This document shows, one piece after another, positions 11,185-23,192 of a DNA stretch of 64,000 nt. Position 1 is the stretch's first letter; each line of letters opens with the position of its first letter. The position numbers and the translations under genes were made by a program. The DNA lies in assembly GCA_020465985.1 (NCBI GenBank), contig JAANYP010005918.1:1-64000 (forward strand). Reading direction: 5' to 3'. Source of the DNA: Centrapalus pauciflorus. Lineage: Eukaryota > Streptophyta > Magnoliopsida > Asterales > Asteraceae. The notes under the pieces are model-generated. The model saw only the letters and a program-made list of their open reading frames with translations. It ran no database searches and was not told the origin of the DNA.

Positions 11185-11796
11185 TTACCACCTTGCCATG
11201 TTCAGATTAGTCCCATCCACAAGGTGTAGGGCTATGGGTATCTCATCCCTGCTGAGTTGGTCAAATGAACCAAGTTTGCATCTCAGGCTCATCACCACTA
11301 AGGCGAAGAGGAAACTGTAAGTTGGGGAGAGATCATTTCTGAACAGGGGTGCACCCACCTTTGATTCTGCTACACCATAGAAGTGTAGAAGATTGCCCAT
11401 CTATTCGTCTTCAGACTAAGATTTGTTAAATGTGTTAGCCACTGGAAGATGAAGTACTTCTCTGAGAAGAGCGGCAGTAATCTCAACAGTTTGAGTGCCA
11501 TTTAGAATGGTTCCTCTGATCGTTTTGGTAGAAGGATCATAAGAACAGGTGTACCAAAACTCATAGACCATCTCCTGATACTTGACACCAGGAGAGGCTA
11601 TCATAGTGTAATGCAGAGGATGGGCTTGAAGAAACTCCACCATAGATTCATAACCCTTCCCAGTATAGTTTTTGGGAATAGTCAGGTTTGCAATGTAGTT
11701 GGTGGGTTTGATTGTGAGCATGGTATTGACAGAGGGGTGCTTCTCAACATCATCATTAACGAACACAGAGAGAAGGGGGTTGTTTTGTTGAGCCAT
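11185..11796 (-). pseudogene. Env-like ORF N-terminus, array copy 3
   Basis: The start is ATG at 11796 (MAQQNN). It has the same two modules as copy 2. They are separated by two in-frame TAG codons (after DKS-like and after SEDE residues) at positions where element B has CAG Gln codons. The frame ends at the fusion to RT near 11175. Confidence 0.75.
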
Positions 11797-11963
11797 TTGA
11801 TAGAGTAGTAGGGATGCACAATATTTCGACACTTAGTCTGTTAGGGTTTATCAGGAAGTTATGGAAGGAGTAGGGAAGAAGAATAAGATGAAATAGTGTT
11901 AGGGTTTATCAGGAAGTCATGAAAGCAGTAGGGAAGAAGAATAAGATGAAACAGTGGTTTAGG

Positions 11964-11971
11964 TATTTATA
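11964..11971 (-). promoter_or_regulatory. TATAAATA box upstream of env-like copy 3
   Basis: Same context as the other array copies, 168 bp upstream of the ATG at 11796. Confidence 0.6.
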
Positions 11972-12137
11972 GGATTTGAATGTGAGTGAGTAAGAGAGAG
12001 AAAGGTTTGGCCGGTTGATCTGAAATGTTTCGAACAGAAAACGGAACGGTTTAACATGTCAATACAGTTGTCAGACCAACTTGACCTTTTTAACTACTAA
12101 CACACGTAACAAACATTATCCACAGGTAATTAAGTTA

Positions 12138-12440
12138 GGGTTTATTATGAAAAAAATCAACATGGTTTCATGTTTTTTGCCTTTTCGTCCCTCCATGTTA
12201 TTTTGTTTCAAAAAAAAGTTAAATTATTCTTTTCTTTTTTGTTTAGTGAAATTTGGACATTAGAACCCAGTTTTTTGTTTTTTTAAAACCCGGTTCACAA
12301 ATTATAACCGGGGTCTAATGTCCAAATTTCACTAAACCAACAAGAAAAGAATAACATAAGGTTTTTCATGGAAAAAATAACATGGAGGGACGAAAACGCA
12401 AAAAACGTGAAAACATGTTGGCTTTTTTCATAATAAACCC
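12138..12440 (+). mobile_element. Foldback MITE, copy 3
   Basis: This is the same 303-bp element with the ATTAAGTTA duplication. It is present in the unit that lacks the solo LTR. The MITE is therefore shared by all units that keep this part of the spacer, and the solo LTR is not. Confidence 0.85.
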
Positions 12441-12581
12441 ATTAAGTTAAATATATACTTAATTTATGTAACTTAAATGTGAAGAAAGGTAATTAAAAAC
12501 TAATGGTCTAAGTCTTGTTCAAACCTATGATGAACATGTTTCATCACACACTGATCACTCTTCAAGCTGTTCATGAAACCT

Positions 12582-12586
12582 GTGCA
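12582..12586. other. Empty insertion site for the solo LTR
   Basis: A single GTGCA lies between the CCT and GCTATATGAG flanks. It is the exact pre-insertion sequence of the solo LTRs at 4871 and 8730. Confidence 0.9.
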
Positions 12587-12864
12587 GCTATATGAGAACA
12601 GGTTTCATTGTGAAACCTGTTCAATAGCTGAACTGGTGACAAGGCATGGCCTTGTATGACAGATTAGCAGAGTGAGCAATTTGAGAGTTTGTACAACAGA
12701 ACAATCTTGAGTTTAAAACTTATTTTGTCTAGCCTGTTATATGTCCAAGTTGTCCAAATTTTTAAAAAGTGGCTAAGTACAGAACAACTGAAACCTGTTC
12801 TGTCTCGGCTGTTCTGTAAAATTTTGACAGAATTGAAAAAGTGACTTTGGAACATCAATGACAC

Positions 12865-13893
12865 TTAGTAAATTTTATTTAACATACCCAACTTGCTTAC
12901 ATGGTAATTGAACTTGTTTTCATCAAGAGGTTTGGTGAAAATGTTTGCAAGCTGTTCTTCTGTGGAAACAAAACTTATCTCCAGATTACCTTTTTCGATG
13001 TGATCCCTTATGAAGTGATGTCTGACCTCAATATGATCTGTTCTAGAGTGGAAAATTGGATTGTTGGAGATAGCTATGGCACTTGTATTGTCACACAGTA
13101 TAGGGTCTTTCCTATATAAATGGCCATAGTCCTCAAGCTGATGCAACATCCATAGAATCTGCCCACAGTAGCTTCCAGCAGCAATGTCCTCAGCTTCAAT
13201 AGTGGAAGTAGAAACAAAATTCTGCTTCTTGCTGCACCAACTGATCAACTTACCACCATGGAGTTGACATCCACCTATTGTGCTTTTCCTGTCTAGCCTG
13301 TAACCTGCAAAATCAGAATCTGAATATCCAATTAGTTCAAGGCTGGAGTCTTTGAGATACAAAAGACCCAAACTTGGTGTACCCTTTAGGTATTTAAAGA
13401 TCCTTTTCACAGCAGCTAGATGTGATTCATTTGGATTAGCTTGAAACATGGCACATAAACAGGTAGCAAACATAATATCTTGTCTACTGGAAGTTAAGTA
13501 TAGGAAGCTCCTAATCATGCCTCTGTAAGTTGTTACTGAAACAACTTTGCCACAGGCATCAGCATCCAACTTTACATTGGTTGCCATTGGGGTTTTGATG
13601 GGACAACATTGATCAAATTTAAACTTTTTCAAAAGATCCAATGTATAGTTTCTTTGATATATGAAAATTCCATTTGAGGTTTGTTTAACCTGTAATCCTA
13701 AAAAGAGAGTAAGTTCACCCATCATGGTCATTTCATATTTAGATTTCATGAGCAGTGAACAATTCTTGCTTAACTGTTCATTAGTAATACCAAAAATTAT
13801 GTCATCCACATAAACTTGAACAAGCATAATATCAGTTTTCACTTTCTTTATGAACAGTTTGGTATCCACTTTAAATCTGGAATAACCATCCAC
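12865..13893 (-). pseudogene. pol: Copia RT C-terminus and RNase H, array copy 3
   Basis: A 342-codon open fragment equivalent to the other two. It carries a few private changes, for example SSRQDIM for SSRPDIM and CAMFQ for CARFQ. It retains YVDDIIFG and the RNase H acidic residues. It is preceded by the same RT/env fusion at about 13906. Confidence 0.85.
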
Positions 13894-13915
13894 TTTAAAT
13901 CTGGAATACCAAAAT

Positions 13916-14527
13916 TTACCACCTTGCCATGTTCAGATTAGTCCCATCCACAAGGTGTAGGGCTATGGGTATCTCATCCCTGCTGAGTTGGTCAAATGAA
14001 CCAAGTTTGCATCTCAGGCTCATCACCACTAAGGCGAAGAGGAAACTGTAAGTTGGGGAGAGATCATTTCTGAACAGGGGTGCACCCACCTTTGATTCTG
14101 CTACACCATAGAAGTGTAGAAGATTGCCCATCTATTCGTCTTCAGACTAAGATTTGTCGTATGTGTTAGCCACTGGAAGATGAAGTACTTCTCTGAGAAG
14201 AGCAGCAGTAATCTCAACAGTTTGAGTGCCATTTAGAATGGTTCCTCTGATGGTTTTGGTAGAAGGATCATAAGAACAGGTGTACCAAAACTCATAGACC
14301 ATCTCCTGATACTTGACACCAGGAGAGGCTATCATAGTGTAATGCAGAGGATGGGCTTGAAGAAACTCCACCATAGATTCATAACCCTTCCAAGTATAGT
14401 TTTTGGGAATAGTCAGGTTTGCAATGTAGTTGGTGGGTTTGATTGTGAGCATGGTATTGACAGAGGGGTGCTTCTCAACATCATCACCAACGAACACAGA
14501 GAGAAGGGGGTTGTTTTGTTGAGCCAT
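13916..14527 (-). pseudogene. Env-like ORF N-terminus, array copy 4
   Basis: The start is ATG at 14527. It has the same modules and the same two TAG codons as copy 3. A single change in the loop (NYTWKG for NYTGKG) sets it apart. The upstream spacer is intact only to 14868, where the MITE begins and is cut after 8 bp by Gypsy element C. Confidence 0.75.
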
Positions 14528-14694
14528 TTGATAGAGTAGTAGGGATGCACGATATTTCGACACTTAGTCTGTTAGGGTTTATCAGGAAGTTATGGAAGGA
14601 GTAGGGAAGAAGAATAAGATGAAATAGTGTTAGGGTTTATCAGGAAGTCATGAAAGCAGTAGGGAAGAAGAATAAGATGAAACAGTGGTTTAGG

Positions 14695-14702
14695 TATTTA
14701 TA
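14695..14702 (-). promoter_or_regulatory. TATAAATA box upstream of env-like copy 4
   Basis: Same context as at 4248-4255, 168 bp upstream of the ATG at 14527. Confidence 0.6.
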
Positions 14703-14876
14703 GGATTTGAATGTGAGTGAGTAAGAGAGAGAAAGGTTTGGGCGGTTGATCTGAAATGTTTCTAACAGAAAACGAAACGGTTTACCATGTCAATACAGTT
14801 GTCAGACCAACTTGACCTTTTTAACTACTAACACACGTAACAAACATTATCCGCGGGTAATTAAGTTAGGGTTTAT

Positions 14877-17354
14877 TGTGAGACCCTCTGATTTCTCAAA
14901 GGTCTCAAGTCAAGGCCCAGTAGCAACGCATTATCAATCATGAAACTAAGATAAAATTTACAATTGCGGAAATAAAATTAATTACAAACAGAGATAGAAT
15001 TTTAAGTAGCAAGGTACAAATATCTAGACTATTACATCAAATCACATAATATAAACTAGACCCGAACCCCAAAGCTCAATCATCAGCTAAGTACCAAGGT
15101 GTTGGAACAGGTTCTAATGTACTTCAAGCTCTTTCAAGTCCCGACCTAAGAACTAGGTCCAGCCAATCCTTTGCCTTTACCTGAAAAATAATGCAACAAC
15201 GGGTAAGCTTATTTGCTTAGTGAGAATGTAGAATTTCACATTTAACATGCAATTATGAACGCGGAAGCACATGCACTGCACTCGGCTCATGCACGGCTCA
15301 GCTCTATATGCACTGCACTAGGCTCATGCACAGCTCAATCTCGAAGGGTCATTGGCCAATTAATGCTCTTTTGATGCGCGGATTTGCTCAGCTCCCAGTT
15401 ATAAAACTGTTGTTGCTCTTGAGACTTTTAGACAAATTCATAAGGAATGCTCGGATGATGATAAATCCATACACACGCATCATTAGTGGGGATCAGCCAC
15501 GTACTGGGCTAGCTACCAGTAAAAGCTCTATATGGATATCATCGGAATGCTCAGCTCTAGCTACCCTCTGTGCTTTCATCACGTAAATCAGCACATCATA
15601 AGCCTAACATTAACCCAACACTGAGCAATAGTGATGGTGTTAAGCTTAACAATCAAATGACTCGTCAAAGAATCGAATCTAGAAGAAGAAATACTCAGCT
15701 CAACAAATCATAGTAAATATACCATGACAATATATCAATAAGCTCAAGATCAGAATGCCAAATAATTCAGAATAAAGCAACAAAAGTCTCAATTCACATA
15801 ATATGCAGTTAAAGTGAAATCTACAACTCACAGTTACTGGCTATTTGTGCTCTTTTAGTTTCTGGCTCTGGCTCTGTTGCTCACAATCTGTAGTGGATAG
15901 AACCACTATCTGATTTATATCAGACTTTCAGATGCTCGACATTTTGCTCGTTGCTCAATCTGTTATTAATATCATTTCTGATATTTATTAGCTCTTATAT
16001 CATCTGAATAATATATATTCAGTGTTCATCATTTATGCTCAAGATTCATTCGTTGGTCTTTGATATCAAAATCTTATATTTTGATCATATTATCATCAAT
16101 CTCTTAAATCTTATCAGAATCTTTCTATTCTTTGTCAGTAATAATCTCAAAGTCTTATAAAGTTACATTTCTGAAATCTGATCATTCATATTTATATAAG
16201 GAATTCTGTTGTTATATTTTGAATCATAAAAACCACATCCGGATTAGGACCATCCGAATTCGGACCAACCGAATTCGGATCATCCGGATTCGGTTCCGGA
16301 TCATCCGAAATGGCATATCCGAAATGGTGTATTTGATCCGAATTAAGCACCATCCGAACTCGGATCATCCGAGTTCGGACCACCTTTCGTCCGAAATGGT
16401 ACTTCATCCAAAATAGCCAAGATATCTGAATTTAAGTATTTTGTCCGAAGTACAGATCCGAAATGGGGCTACATCCGAATTCGGTCTCATCCGAATTCGG
16501 ATCCCGAGTCTTCATAATTTTCCAGAAATTGTTCTTGGTGTTCATCTTATATATTTACGGATTTTTCATAAAAATTTCCAAAAATCCATTTTATCAACAT
16601 GCAACTTAACATAAAGTTGTATTATCATTATTTGATTGATTTTATACTATTTTCCTTATCGATATCACACTATTATGACCAAGATCATCCAAAATATGAT
16701 ATTTTTGCCAAGAACACATTTTCATCAATAATTCCGATTTCATCACATTTTGGATGATCCAACCCATGATTTTAGTTTCTATCACTTTTATTATCTTAAA
16801 TTCATTATAAACTAGTAAAATTTTACACATGCAACAACTAAATCTCATATTTTAATTCTTTGGTTTCGGTTTCACACAAAACCGAACCAAAATCTTAAAA
16901 TCTTGAAATTTAATCAAGAATTACCTCTAAATCTTGTTGCTTGATGGTGATTGTTGCTTCTTGTAACCTTCAATTGTCTTAAATCTTCATTTAATAGCAA
17001 AATTATGGAGTTCTTGAAGGAGTTGTGAAGAATCCGTGAGGTAGAGAGAGAGTAGAGAGAGAGAGTTAAAATCTTAATGATGTGTTAATTGCTATTAATT
17101 GGAGATTTTATATATCATTTAATATATTTGTGTATTTAACCCACTAAACTTTTGTATCTTACATCTCTTTTAATTTACTCATCTTTAATAATTAATATCA
17201 TATATATATAATTTAAGTAAATAATTTCAAACTTAAATAACTTACATCATAAATAATATAATAAAATTACATTATTATCTCAAAATCAGATATAATAATT
17301 ACATTATTGGTTCTATGGTCAGATATTAAGTTGGCTAAAAGTTGAGTTGTTACA
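14877..17354 (-). repeat. LTR of Gypsy C (3' LTR by polarity)
   Basis: This 2478-bp LTR runs TG...CA. It holds a cluster of CCGAATTCGG palindromes at 16245-16505, a GA-rich microsatellite near 17040-17070 and an AT-rich end. It differs from the other LTR by few substitutions and by one extra palindrome unit of about 17 bp near 16480-16500. Confidence 0.9.
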
Positions 17355-19280
17355 GAATGGGCTCCACCACGCACAAACTTCGTCCTGGAAGTTAGATATG
17401 TTCGATCAGACTTGGACAGATAGCTTTGTGGTGTTTCCACTGAACGAGCACCATCTGTATTTCATATCTTTTATTTCTTTGAGATTTTCAAGCACAAAAG
17501 TCAAGTTTCTTTTCAAAATTGTCATTTGATCATTTTAGGAATTCTGATTTATTATTCATATCCTTAATAAATATTAACTTTAAGTCTTAATTATTTCAGA
17601 TAATAACTCAATACATGAGTTAGCTCATGTATCACTTTCGTTTGATCTTGAGCCAGTTATGGCTTTTTAAATCTCTCATTGTATTACTGCAAAATTTTCA
17701 GTTGCTAATTTATGTAATCACATAAGAGATTTTTACGGCTTCTGATTATCAGTTATATATTCTTTTTGTGGACTTTTGAGATTTAACTTTATATCTCTTT
17801 TCAATTTAACTTGCAGCTCAATATATATAACAATTTGCTCGTATCTCTTTTCATTTGCTCTTGAAATAGATACAGAGCTTTTCGGAAGTCTGAAATCTGT
17901 ATTTTTATGTTTCATTTATTGATGATGTTTCAATCATCAATCGCTTAACTGATTTCTGATTATGTTGTCTTGTTATGAAGACTTATAATTTTCTTTGCTT
18001 TATCAAACAAATAATATCTATCCTCCGGCGAAACAATCGGAGTCAACTCTTTATGTAGCGACTTCACCTCACCTACCTTGGTCTCAATTTGCGCTGTCAT
18101 ATCCGCCAAATCTTTTATGTATGCAGTCTCTCGAGAAGTAAAATCCTCCAAGAAGATCGAATGTTAGAAGCCAAGAATGAGAGTTTGAGGCAAAATGTTT
18201 GAAATGTTGTATTTAGAGCTTGTCGAACAAAACAGAATTTATAATCGATCACATTTTCTTTGCAACAATTTCAACAGTTGATGAATATTTCAGGCAATTC
18301 AAAATTTGATCAAGATCTTGAAGTGATCATACACTTTCAAATCTTGCAGTAAATAGGAACATTTAACGACATGGAAAACAAATGCGATACAGAATCGAAT
18401 TCCAAGGAACAAGTTGATAGAAATCGACAATTTACTTAGGTTTTCTCGATTTGATTCGTGAGACATAACGACAGATTCTTATTATTGAAGTCAGATCTCA
18501 AGTTACCAGGGTTCCAAAACCGTTTCCATGACCATTTACATCATCTTCTACTTTATCGTTATCGCCTTCCTCTATTAATTTAATTATACGTAAAGACTTA
18601 TGTTTGAATTTTCATCAGCGAATTTCTGAATTTAAATTACTTTACTATTTTGGCGGAAGCTTTTATTTTATGTGCAGTTAGATGGAATAGGAATTCCATT
18701 TTAGATATCTCACTAGTCTCACGTCGACATAGTGAGAATCCATTCTTACATTTATTTTGGTATTTGACGGCATTTCATTGGTCATTTATGACCAATCGCT
18801 TGATTTCACAAAGATCTCAATCTATTTCTTTATCACTCTCGCTTTGTACCTCTGACTTCTTTGATTCTTACTCAAGTTGTCACTGAGTGCTTAACAATTT
18901 GGTTCAAAGATCATCTTCTCAATAGGTTTTATTATTATTATTATTTAATTAGCAACTTCTACCTCTTTCTCATTATAAGACATGCTGTAATCTTTTAAAT
19001 TACAAGGATTTATGAAGTAGCTTGTGTTTTGGTTTATATTTTGATTTCTTAGAGCTTTTGAATCATACACGATTCAAATTACAATACCTATATTGTTTAT
19101 AGATATAATTTCTGATTAAGAAAGTATCTGTATCATAACTTCAACTGATACAACCCATATGTCATCCGCATTATACTATCGATGACAGGGTTATACAGTT
19201 TACTCAGTATTTACTTTTGGAATTGATTTTCAGCTGCTAACGAAATTAAATCATTTTATCATATAAGAAATTTATTATTA
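17355..19280 (-). other. Non-coding interior of Gypsy C between gag and LTR
   Basis: In autonomous Gypsy elements this place holds pol. Here I see only AT-rich sequence with short accidental frames. One 63-codon minus frame (17960-18151) looks protein-like (charged, heptad-like) but I do not recognise it; it could be captured host sequence. The polypurine tract next to 17354 is weak (GTGGTGGAGCCCATTC on the minus strand). Confidence 0.5.
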
Positions 19281-20525
19281 TTAGTTACCGTTGTGGTCTT
19301 TTGGCGTCTCTGGTGTCTCCTCGGCATCCTCAGCAGTTATATGGAAAGCTCGCGCCTTTGCTGTAGGTATCATTGTAGTACTCTGTTGAATTGCTCTGCC
19401 AACGGGTTGTTCCTGATTAGTAAGCACGCGTGCATTTGGGCAATGTTTGGCATAATGTCCACGCTCACCACAGTTGTAGCATACGTCGTTTCTTTCTGGG
19501 CACTCATCACTTCCATGTCCAATCCGGTTACAAGTGTAACAGGTCACATCTATAGGGTTGCAGCGTCCGCTATGAAATTTGTTACAGCGTTTACACGGTC
19601 GCGCTCCTGACTGTATGGAATAAACTCTAGTCTTCTGAGGTGTAGAAGATGCTTGCGACTGCTGCTGACTAGACTTGGATGAACCGAAGAATCTACTAGA
19701 CTTCTGTTTCTTAGGTGGAGATGGACATGTAGGATTTATAGCCATCATAACCGGTTCAGAACTCGAATCTGTGAATTCCCGCTCCACCATTCTTGCTGCT
19801 TCCACTATACTGAGATACGTCGTGAACTTTATGCTGCTCATTTGTCTTCTATATATTGGATTCAGACCCAGTCTGAATCGGTTTATCTTACGCTCTTCTG
19901 TTGCTACTTGATATGACGAGTAGCCGCAAAGTCTCGAGAACTCATGTTCATATTCATCAACGGTCTTAGTTCCTTGTTTCAATTGCATCAACTGCATCTC
20001 GAGTTCGTCTTGTTTGTCTGTTGGACAATATTTGGCGTTGAACATCTCCAAGAACTGCTCCCAATCCAATGTCGTAATTGCTTCCTCACCATAGATGCTC
20101 CTTTGTGTTTTCCACCAGGCTCTAGCAGCTCCAACGAACAGTGTTGTAGCGAACTTAACTCTATTGCTGTCCAGACATTCTGAGATACTGAAAATCTCTT
20201 CAGTATGATTTATCCAATCTAACGCTTGTATTGGATCTACTGTGCCTTCAAACGTCATGGCACCACTCGCTTTGAAGTCTTTAAATCTACAGCCTTTAGG
20301 CTACACAACTCGCTTATTGACATGCTCATTATCTGAATCTGATTCGCTTGACTGTTCAGTTTGTTTCTTTTTATGTTTACTTCTCTTTTCAGTTTTCTTT
20401 ATTGATTCAATTTGCTCTAGCATAAACTTGTTTTGTTGCTCATTATTCTGGGTTATTAGTTGTTGCATCATTTCCAGGACTTGCTCTGGGGTCATGCCAC
20501 CTGATGGTCCACCTTCTCCTGACAT
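19281..20525 (-). pseudogene. gag: Gypsy Gag of element C (one nonsense codon)
   Basis: There are 414 codons in one frame from ATG 20525 to the stop at 19281, interrupted once by TAG at 20301-20303. The N-terminus (MSGEGGPSGG) is followed by a Lys/Glu/Ser-rich acidic-basic stretch. The Retrotrans_gag domain lies in 19600-20200, with the diagnostic ARAWWKT, WEQFLEMFNAKY and VDEYEHEFSRLCGY. Two CCHC zinc knuckles follow: CYTCNRIGHGSDEC and CYNCGERGHYAKHC. This is the capsid/nucleocapsid precursor of a Ty3/gypsy element. The frame closes at KDHNGN with no protease after it. The single stop follows RVV and is compatible with a CAG to TAG change, though I have no intact relative here to prove it. 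Confidence 0.85.
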
Positions 20526-20712
20526 AGCTCTGAAATTAAAATCACTAAGTATTTAGATCATTAGGCTAGCACATTGTACCCTTTCATGCCCCGTCCTACT
20601 AGTCTCTGAAACCTATCTTAGTTCAAGCCATCCTGTCATGATTGATACTATAGCATTGCACAAGTTTGAGATCATGTATTACACGTAATACAATGATTCA
20701 CTCAAACTATTT

Positions 20713-20723
20713 CTCTGATACCA
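20713..20723 (-). other. Primer-binding site of Gypsy C
   Basis: TGGTATCAGAG on the minus strand, three bases from the 5' LTR boundary at 20727, complementary to initiator-Met tRNA. Confidence 0.85.
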
Positions 20724-20726
20724 TCC

Positions 20727-23192
20727 TGTGAGACCCTCTGATTTCTCAAAGGTCTCAAGTCAAGGCCCAGTAGCAACGCATTATCAATCATGAAACTAAG
20801 ATAAAATTTACAATTGCGGAAATAAAATTAATTACAAACAGAGACAGAATTTTAAGTAGCAAGGTACAAATATCTAGACTATTACATCAAATCACATAAT
20901 ATAAACTAGACCCGAACCCCAAAGCTCAATCATCAGCTAAGTACCAAGGTGTTGGAACAGGTTCTAATGTACTTCAAGCTCTTTCAAGTCCCGACCTAAG
21001 AACTAGGTCCAGCCAATCCTTTGCCTTTACCTGAAAAATAATGCAACAACGGGTAAGCTTATTTGCTTAGTGAGAATGTAGAATTTCACATTTAACATGC
21101 AATTATGAACGCGGAAGCACATGCACTGCACTCGGCTCATGCACGGCTCAGCTCTATATGCACTGCACTAGGCTCATGCACAGCTCAATCTCGAAGGGTC
21201 ATTGGCCAATTAATGCTCTTTTGATGCGCGACTTTGCTCAGCTCCCAGTTATAAAACTGTTGTTGCTCTTGAGACTTTTAGACAAATTCATAAGGAATGC
21301 TCGGATGATGATAAATCCATACACACGCATCATTAGTGGGGATCAGCCACGTACTGGGCTAGCTACCAGTAAAAGCTCTATATGGATATCATCGGAATGC
21401 TCAGCTCTAGCTACCCTCTGTGCTTTCATCACGTAAATCAGCACATCATAAGCCTAACATTAACCCAACACTGAGCAATAGTGATGGTGTTAAGCTTAAC
21501 AATCAAGTGACTCGTCAAAGAATCGAATCTAGAAGAAGAAATACTCAGCTCAACAAATCATAGTAAATATACTATGACAATATTTCAATAAGCTCAAGAT
21601 CAGAATATCAATAAATCAGAATCATGCAACAAAAGTCTCAATTCACATAATATGCAGTTAAAATGAAATCTACAACTCACAGTTACTGGCTATTTGTGCT
21701 CTTTTAGTTTCTGGCTCTGGCTCTGTTGCTCACAATCTGTAGTGGATAGAACCACTATCTGATTTATATCAGACTTTCAGATGCTCGACATTTTGCTCGT
21801 TGCTCAATCTGTTATTAATATCATTTCTGATATTTATTAGCTCTTATATCATCTGAATAATATATATTCAGTGTTCATCATTTATGCTCAAGATTCATTC
21901 GTTGGTCTTTGATATCAAAATCTTTTATTTTGATCATATTATCATCAATCTCTTAAATCTTATCAGAATCTTTCTATTCTTTGTCAGTAATAATCTCAAA
22001 GTCTTATAAAGTTACATTTCTGAAATCTGATCATTCATATTTATATAAGGAATTCTGTTGTTATATTTTGAATCATAAAAACCACATCCGGATTAGGACC
22101 ATCCGAATTCGGACCAACCGAATTCGGATAATCCGGATTCGGTTCCGGATCATCCGAAATGGCATATCCGAAATGGTGTATTTGATCCGAATTAAGCACC
22201 ATCCGAACTCGGATCATCCGAGTTCGGACCACCTTTCGTCCGAAATGGTACTTCATCCAAAATAGCCAAGATATCTGAATTTAAGTATTTTGTCCGAAGT
22301 ACAGATCCGAAATGGGGCTACATCCGAATTCGGATCCCGAGTCTTCATAATTTTCCAAAAATTGTTCTTGGTGTTCATCTTTTATATTTACGGATTTTTC
22401 ATAAAAATTCCCAAAATCCATTTTATCAACATGCAACTTAACATAAAGTTGTATTATCATTATTTGATTGATTTTATACTATTTTCCTTATCGATATCAC
22501 ACCATTATGACCAAGATCATCCAAAATATGATATTTTTGCCAAGAACACATTTTCATCAATAATTCCGATTTCATCACATTTTGGATGATCCAACCCATG
22601 ATTTTAGTTTCTATCACTTTTATTATCTTAAATTCATTATAAACTAGTAAAATTTTACACATGCAACAACTAAATCTCATATTTTAATTCTTTGGTTTCG
22701 GTTTCACACAAAACCGAACCAAAATCTTAAAATCTTGAAATTTAATCAAGAATTACCTCTAAATCTTGTTGCTTGATGGTGATTGTTGCTTCTTGTAACC
22801 TTCAATTGTCTTAAATCTTCATTTAATAGCAAAATTATGGAGTTCTTGAAGGAGTTGTGAAGAATCCGTGAGGTAGAGAGAGAGTAGAGAGAGAGAGTTA
22901 AAATCTTAATGATGTGTTAATTGCTATTAATTGGAGATTTTATATATCATTTAATATATTTGTGTATTTAACCCACTAAACTTTTGTATCTTACATCTCT
23001 TTTAATTTACTCATCTTTAATAATTAATATCATATATATATATATAATTTAAGTAAATAATTTCAAACTTAAATAACTTACATCATAAATAATATAATAA
23101 AATTACATTATTATCTCAAAATCAGATATAATAAGATTACATTATTGGTTTGATGGTCAGATATTAAGTTGGCTAAAAGTTGAGTTGTTACA
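20727..23192 (-). repeat. LTR of Gypsy C (5' LTR by polarity)
   Basis: A 2466-bp LTR, nearly identical to 14877-17354. The CCGAATTCGG cluster lies at 22090-22340 with one unit fewer. It abuts the remaining 152 bp of the Copia A 3' LTR at 23193. Confidence 0.9.

Larger units (their letters stand above)
3715..14876 (-). repeat. Tandem array of a chimeric Copia RT-RNase H / env-like segment
   Basis: Reading the minus strand, each unit is the RT C-terminal half and RNase H, then a noncoding spacer, then the first 210 or so codons of the env-like ORF. That ORF is joined directly back to the RT of the next unit. Equivalent env-like positions fall at 4116, 7975, 11832 and 14563, so the periods are 3859, 3857 and 2731 bp. 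The shorter unit lacks a 1.12-kb solo LTR. Units appear nearly identical by eye, including one RT-to-env fusion point near 7316, 11175 and 13906, so amplification was recent and followed a single founding rearrangement. Near the fusion a 21-bp stretch (ATCCACTTTAAATCTGGAATA) is repeated. The left unit is cut at 3715 and the right one at 14876. Confidence 0.9.
14877..23192 (-). mobile_element. Gypsy element C, gag-only (TR-GAG type, non-autonomous)
   Basis: Two near-identical LTRs of about 2.47 kb (14877-17354 and 20727-23192) begin TGTGAGACC and end TTGTTACA. They enclose 3.37 kb that encodes only Gag. A tRNA-Met primer site at 20713-20723 sets the polarity to minus. No protease, RT, RNase H or integrase motif is present in 17355-19280, so the element must use enzymes from elsewhere. 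The flanks disagree (TTTAT at the left, CTAGG at the right). The left flank lies inside the MITE and the right flank inside the LTR of Copia A, so this is not one simple insertion. Confidence 0.85.

Noticed and set aside
3715..14876. Classical satellite DNA
   Set aside because: Units are 2.7-3.9 kb, only about three in number, and made of recognisable Copia coding and spacer sequence, so this is a segmental tandem duplication.
16132..16416. 94-codon frames in the Gypsy C LTRs rich in Ile-Arg (also 21981-22265)
   Set aside because: They are translations of the CCGAATTCGG repeat cluster. Composition and position in an LTR argue against a protein.
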